Positions 6,604 to 9,072 of a DNA stretch of 9,072 nt are shown one piece after another. This DNA comes from UBA2922 sp035352555 (GTDB lineage Bacteria > Bacillota > Clostridia > Oscillospirales > Oscillospiraceae). The stretch spans positions 1-9,072 of the forward strand of contig DAOPXW010000072.1 of NCBI GenBank assembly GCA_035352555.1. Direction: 5' to 3'. The stretch's first letter is position 1. The number at the start of each line of letters is the position of its first letter. The notes below the pieces were generated by a model, which saw nothing but the letters and a program-made list of their open reading frames with translations, had not been told where the DNA came from and made no database searches. The position numbers and the translations under genes were made by a program.

Positions 6604-7455
6604 ATGTTCAAGATCGTCAAGAAAAGATTTCTGAACGAGGCGAAAACGATTTGCCTGTTTGAGATCGAAGCTCCGCTGGTGGCGAAGCATGCCGCCGCCG
6701 GCCAGTTCGTCATCTTCCGTCTGGATGAACAGGGTGAGCGTATTCCCGTTTCCGTGGCCGGTTATGACCGCGAAAAGGGCACCGTCACCGTGATGGTGCA
6801 GGCCGCCGGCCACACCACCAGGATGCTCCACACCGTTGAAGAGGGCGATTACATCACAGACTTTGTCGGTCCCCTCGGCCATCCCACCGAGATGGACGGC
6901 CTTGAGAGCGTCGCCGTCGTCGGCGGCGGCGTGGGCTGCGCCATTGCTTACCCCATCGCCAAAGAGATGCACGACAGGGGCATCAAGGTGGATATGATCG
7001 CCGGTTTCCGCAGCAAGGATATCGTCATACTTGAGGACGAGATGAAGGCCGCCAGCACCAATCTGTATCTGGCTACCGACGACGGCAGCTACGGCCGCAA
7101 GGCTTTCACTACCACCATTCTCAAGGAGCTTATCGAATCCGGCAAAAAGTACGACCGCGTCATCGCCATCGGCCCCGGCCTGATGATGAAGCTGGTAGCG
7201 GACGTCACCCGCCCCTACGGCATCAAGACCATCGTTTCGCTCAATCCCATCATGGTTGACGGTACCGGCATGTGCGGCGGCTGCCGCGTCATGGTCGGCG
7301 GCGAGACGAAGTTTGCCTGCGTGGACGGCCCCGATTTCGATGCTCATGAGGTCGATTTTGATCTTCTGCTCAAGCGCGGCGCTTTCTATCTGGACGAGGA
7401 AGCAGAAGAAAACCAGCATATCTGCAAAATGACCGGAGGTAAGCGCAATGGTTAA
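6604..7455 (+). CDS. nfnA: NfnA-type ferredoxin-NADP+ reductase small subunit (FAD/NAD-binding, [2Fe-2S])
   Basis: Small subunit of the NADH-dependent reduced ferredoxin:NADP+ oxidoreductase, annotated in many genomes as sulfide/dihydroorotate dehydrogenase-like FAD/NAD-binding protein. It has a ferredoxin-reductase FAD domain with RIPVS (46-50) and an NAD-binding segment, VAVVGGGVGCAIAYPIAK (103-120). A C-terminal cluster motif is VDGTGMCGGC...C with D219, C224, C227 and C239. The Asp-plus-three-Cys set matches what is reported for NfnA. The length of 283 residues is normal. The ATG follows AGAGG at seven bases. Its stop overlaps the nfnB start by 8 nt, indicating coupled synthesis of a heterodimer. 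SudB or the electron-transfer subunit of a related glutamate synthase-like enzyme are alternatives; the nfnB neighbour favours Nfn. Confidence 0.9.
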   Translation: MFKIVKKRFLNEAKTICLFEIEAPLVAKHAAAGQFVIFRLDEQGERIPVSVAGYDREKGTVTVMVQAAGHTTRMLHTVEEGDYITDFVGPLGHPTEMDGLESVAVVGGGVGCAIAYPIAKEMHDRGIKVDMIAGFRSKDIVILEDEMKAASTNLYLATDDGSYGRKAFTTTILKELIESGKKYDRVIAIGPGLMMKLVADVTRPYGIKTIVSLNPIMVDGTGMCGGCRVMVGGETKFACVDGPDFDAHEVDFDLLLKRGAFYLDEEAEENQHICKMTGGKRNG

Positions 7456-8842
7456 TATGAGAAAAGATAAGAACCCCATGCCCGAGCAGGACCCGAAGAT
7501 CCGCAACAAGAACTTCGACGAGGTCGCTCTGGGCTACACCGCCGAGATGGCCGTCGACGAGGCCAAGCGCTGCCTCGCCTGCGCCGACCCCGCCTGCCGC
7601 ACCGGCTGCCCCGTGCAGGTGCGCATCCCCGAGTTCATCGCCAAGGTCGCCGCAGGCGACTTCGACACCGCCTACGAGATCATTGCCTCCACCAACTCCC
7701 TGCCCGCCGTCTGCGGCCGTGTGTGCCCGCAGGAGAAGCAGTGCGAGGGCAAATGCGTCCGCGGCAAGAACGGCGAGGGCGTCGGCATCGGCCGTCTGGA
7801 GCGCTTTGTGGCGGATTACCATATGAGCAAGAAGGACCTGGCCGCACCCGCCATCCCCGAATCCAATGGCCACAAGGTAGCCATCATCGGCTCCGGCCCC
7901 TCCTCCCTGACCTGCGCGGGCGACTTGCGCAAGATGGGCTACGACGTCACTATCTACGAGGCCTTCCATAAGCCGGGCGGGGTTCTGGTCTACGGCATCC
8001 CTCAGTTCCGTCTGCCAAAGGAGATTGTCGCCAAGGAAATCGATAACCTCAAGGCCATGGGTGTGAAGATCGTCACCGACGCCGTCATCGGCAAGGCCAT
8101 GACCGTGGATGAGCTGTTCGAGGATTTCGGCTACGAGGCCGTGTATATCGGCTCCGGCGCGGGCCTCCCGCAGTTTTTACATATCCCCGGCGAGAACCTG
8201 CTGGGCGTCTATTCCGCCAACGAGTTTCTGACCCGCGTCAACCTGATGAAGGCCTATCGCGAGGATTACGACACGCCCATCAAGCACCCCAGGCGCGTGG
8301 TCGTGGTGGGCGGCGGCAACGTGGCCATGGACGCTTCCCGTGTGGCCAAGCGTCTGGGCGCGGAGCACGTGTACATTGTCTACCGCCGCGGCATCGACGA
8401 GCTGCCCGCCCGGAAGGAAGAGGTCGATCACGCCATTCCCGAGGAGATCGAGTTCCAGCTGCTGAACAACCCCGTGCGCATTCTCGGTGACGAGAACGAC
8501 CGCGTGATCGGCATGGAGGTTCAGAAGATGGCGCTGGGCGAGCCGGACGAGAGGGGCCGCCGTAAGCCCGTGGCCGTGCCCGGCTCCAACTGGGTCATCG
8601 ACTGCGACGCCGTTATTATTGCCATTGGCACCAGCCCCAACCCGCTGATCCGTTCCACCACCAAGGGGCTCGACGTGACGCCTAAGGGCGGTATTCAGGC
8701 GGATGAAAACGGTCAGACCAGCCGCGAAGGCGTGTTTGCCGGCGGCGACGCCGTTACCGGCGCGGCCACCGTTATTCTGGCCATGGGTGCCGGCAAGACA
8801 GGCGCCAAAAGCATTGACGAATACATCAAGGGGAAAAAATAA
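7448..8842 (+). CDS. nfnB: NfnB-type large subunit, glutamate synthase beta-like NADPH flavoprotein
   Basis: Large subunit partnering NfnA. In characterised Nfn complexes it holds FAD and two [4Fe-4S] clusters and oxidises or reduces NADPH in flavin-based electron bifurcation with ferredoxin and NADH. The 464-residue length is typical. Order: MPEQDP near the N-terminus, cysteines C42, C45, C50, C54 and then C89, C93, C99, C103 for the iron-sulfur clusters; FAD motif AIIGSGPSSLTCAG (145-158); GGVLVYGIPQFRLPK (177-191); NADPH motif VVVVGGGNVAMDASR (284-298); and VFAGGDAVTGAATVILAMGAGK (429-450). Genomes often label this gene gltA, NADPH-dependent glutamate synthase, but no large glutamate-synthase alpha subunit is next to it. 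GGAGG (7435-7439) is eight bases before ATG 7448; the ATG at 7457 is too far. Codons are strongly biased to GCC, AAG and CGC/CGT, suggesting high expression. Confidence 0.92.
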   Translation: MVNMRKDKNPMPEQDPKIRNKNFDEVALGYTAEMAVDEAKRCLACADPACRTGCPVQVRIPEFIAKVAAGDFDTAYEIIASTNSLPAVCGRVCPQEKQCEGKCVRGKNGEGVGIGRLERFVADYHMSKKDLAAPAIPESNGHKVAIIGSGPSSLTCAGDLRKMGYDVTIYEAFHKPGGVLVYGIPQFRLPKEIVAKEIDNLKAMGVKIVTDAVIGKAMTVDELFEDFGYEAVYIGSGAGLPQFLHIPGENLLGVYSANEFLTRVNLMKAYREDYDTPIKHPRRVVVVGGGNVAMDASRVAKRLGAEHVYIVYRRGIDELPARKEEVDHAIPEEIEFQLLNNPVRILGDENDRVIGMEVQKMALGEPDERGRRKPVAVPGSNWVIDCDAVIIAIGTSPNPLIRSTTKGLDVTPKGGIQADENGQTSREGVFAGGDAVTGAATVILAMGAGKTGAKSIDEYIKGKK

Positions 8843-8868
8843 ATATTCACTATTTTTGTTAATTCTTA

Positions 8869-8908
8869 CAGCCGGAGGCAGAATTTTCTGCCTCCGGCTG
8901 CTTTTTTT
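8869..8908 (+). terminator. strong intrinsic terminator of nfnAB
   Basis: CAGCCGGAGGCAGAA (8869-8883) pairs exactly with 8886-8900 across a minimal TT centre, and a run of seven T follows (8902-8908). It sits 26 nt after the nfnB stop. The GC-rich stem and T tract make this the clearest terminator in the window. Confidence 0.93.
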
Positions 8909-8996
8909 CTGCTGTCTCAATATCTTCGCTTTGTATCGGCATAAATGCAATAATTCGCGAATACTATTCTTTATGTTTTTGTTATGTTAGTGAATT

Positions 8997-9072
8997 TTGA
9001 CAAATATACTAGCGCTTTAAATTGCAATTGTGACAATTTTAAAAAAAAACTTGACAACATTTGTAAAAGATT
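8997..9072 (+). promoter_or_regulatory. AT-rich upstream region with -35 element(s) of an off-window gene
   Basis: TTGACA occurs at 8997-9002 and again at 9051-9056. The second follows nine A residues (9041-9049), like an UP element, and a -10 at the usual 17-bp spacing would start just past the window edge. Between them lie the palindrome AATTGCAATT (9020-9029) and an AAATTG/CAATTT inverted repeat (9019-9024 and 9034-9039), possible operator half-sites. The stretch 8909-8996 shows no gene or clear signal. The downstream gene is not visible. Confidence 0.45.

Noticed and set aside
6544..7509. 321-codon minus-strand open frame opposite nfnA
   Set aside because: Antisense to a well-supported flavoprotein gene, covers its promoter, and has repetitive Gly/Ala/His/Asp composition typical of shadow frames.

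Overview
The window looks like an ordinary, fairly GC-rich chromosomal segment of an anaerobic Firmicute, most likely a clostridium (Oscillospirales-like). Three things point there: strong AGGAGG-type ribosome binding sites, the Bacillus/Clostridium type of CCA enzyme, and an NfnAB-type flavoprotein pair typical of ferredoxin-dependent anaerobes. I see no phage, transposon, CRISPR or tRNA sequence. Coding regions are GC-rich and the spacers are sharply AT-rich.

Layout. (1) Positions 1-45 may hold the 3' end of a plus-strand gene, followed by a hairpin that terminates the minus-strand gene murC (178-1554). (2) murC and the plus-strand cluster that starts with cca diverge from a compact region (about 1555-1691). 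Their predicted -10 boxes overlap inside one perfect palindrome. (3) The plus-strand cluster is cca (1692-2786, with an in-frame TAG; the natural end is probably 2891), family-4 uracil-DNA glycosylase (2891-3454), a DUF2156 / LPG-synthase-C-like protein (3462-4364) and a GNAT acetyltransferase (4361-5167). Its members overlap or nearly touch, which suggests one operon. It ends at a perfect hairpin (5174-5208). (4) galM (5356-6339) is on the minus strand, converges on that operon and has its own terminator. (5) A divergent spacer (6340-6603) carries a galM promoter candidate and a very good sigma-A promoter (TTGACA-17-TATGAT) for nfnA-nfnB (6604-8842). That pair overlaps by 8 nt and is closed by a strong terminator. 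(6) The last ~160 nt are AT-rich regulatory DNA of a gene beyond the window.

How the genes work together. murC makes cell-wall precursor, galM interconverts sugar anomers, and NfnAB couples the NADH, NADPH and ferredoxin pools. The cca operon mixes tRNA 3'-end maintenance and uracil repair with two proteins of acyltransferase fold and unknown substrate.

The main anomaly is the amber codon in cca. Downstream of it the same frame stays open for 34 codons, encodes the expected conserved C-terminal tail, and ends in a TGATG overlap with the next gene. This is a recent nonsense change, a base-call error, or a readthrough/recoded codon. I found no clearly new multi-gene system.
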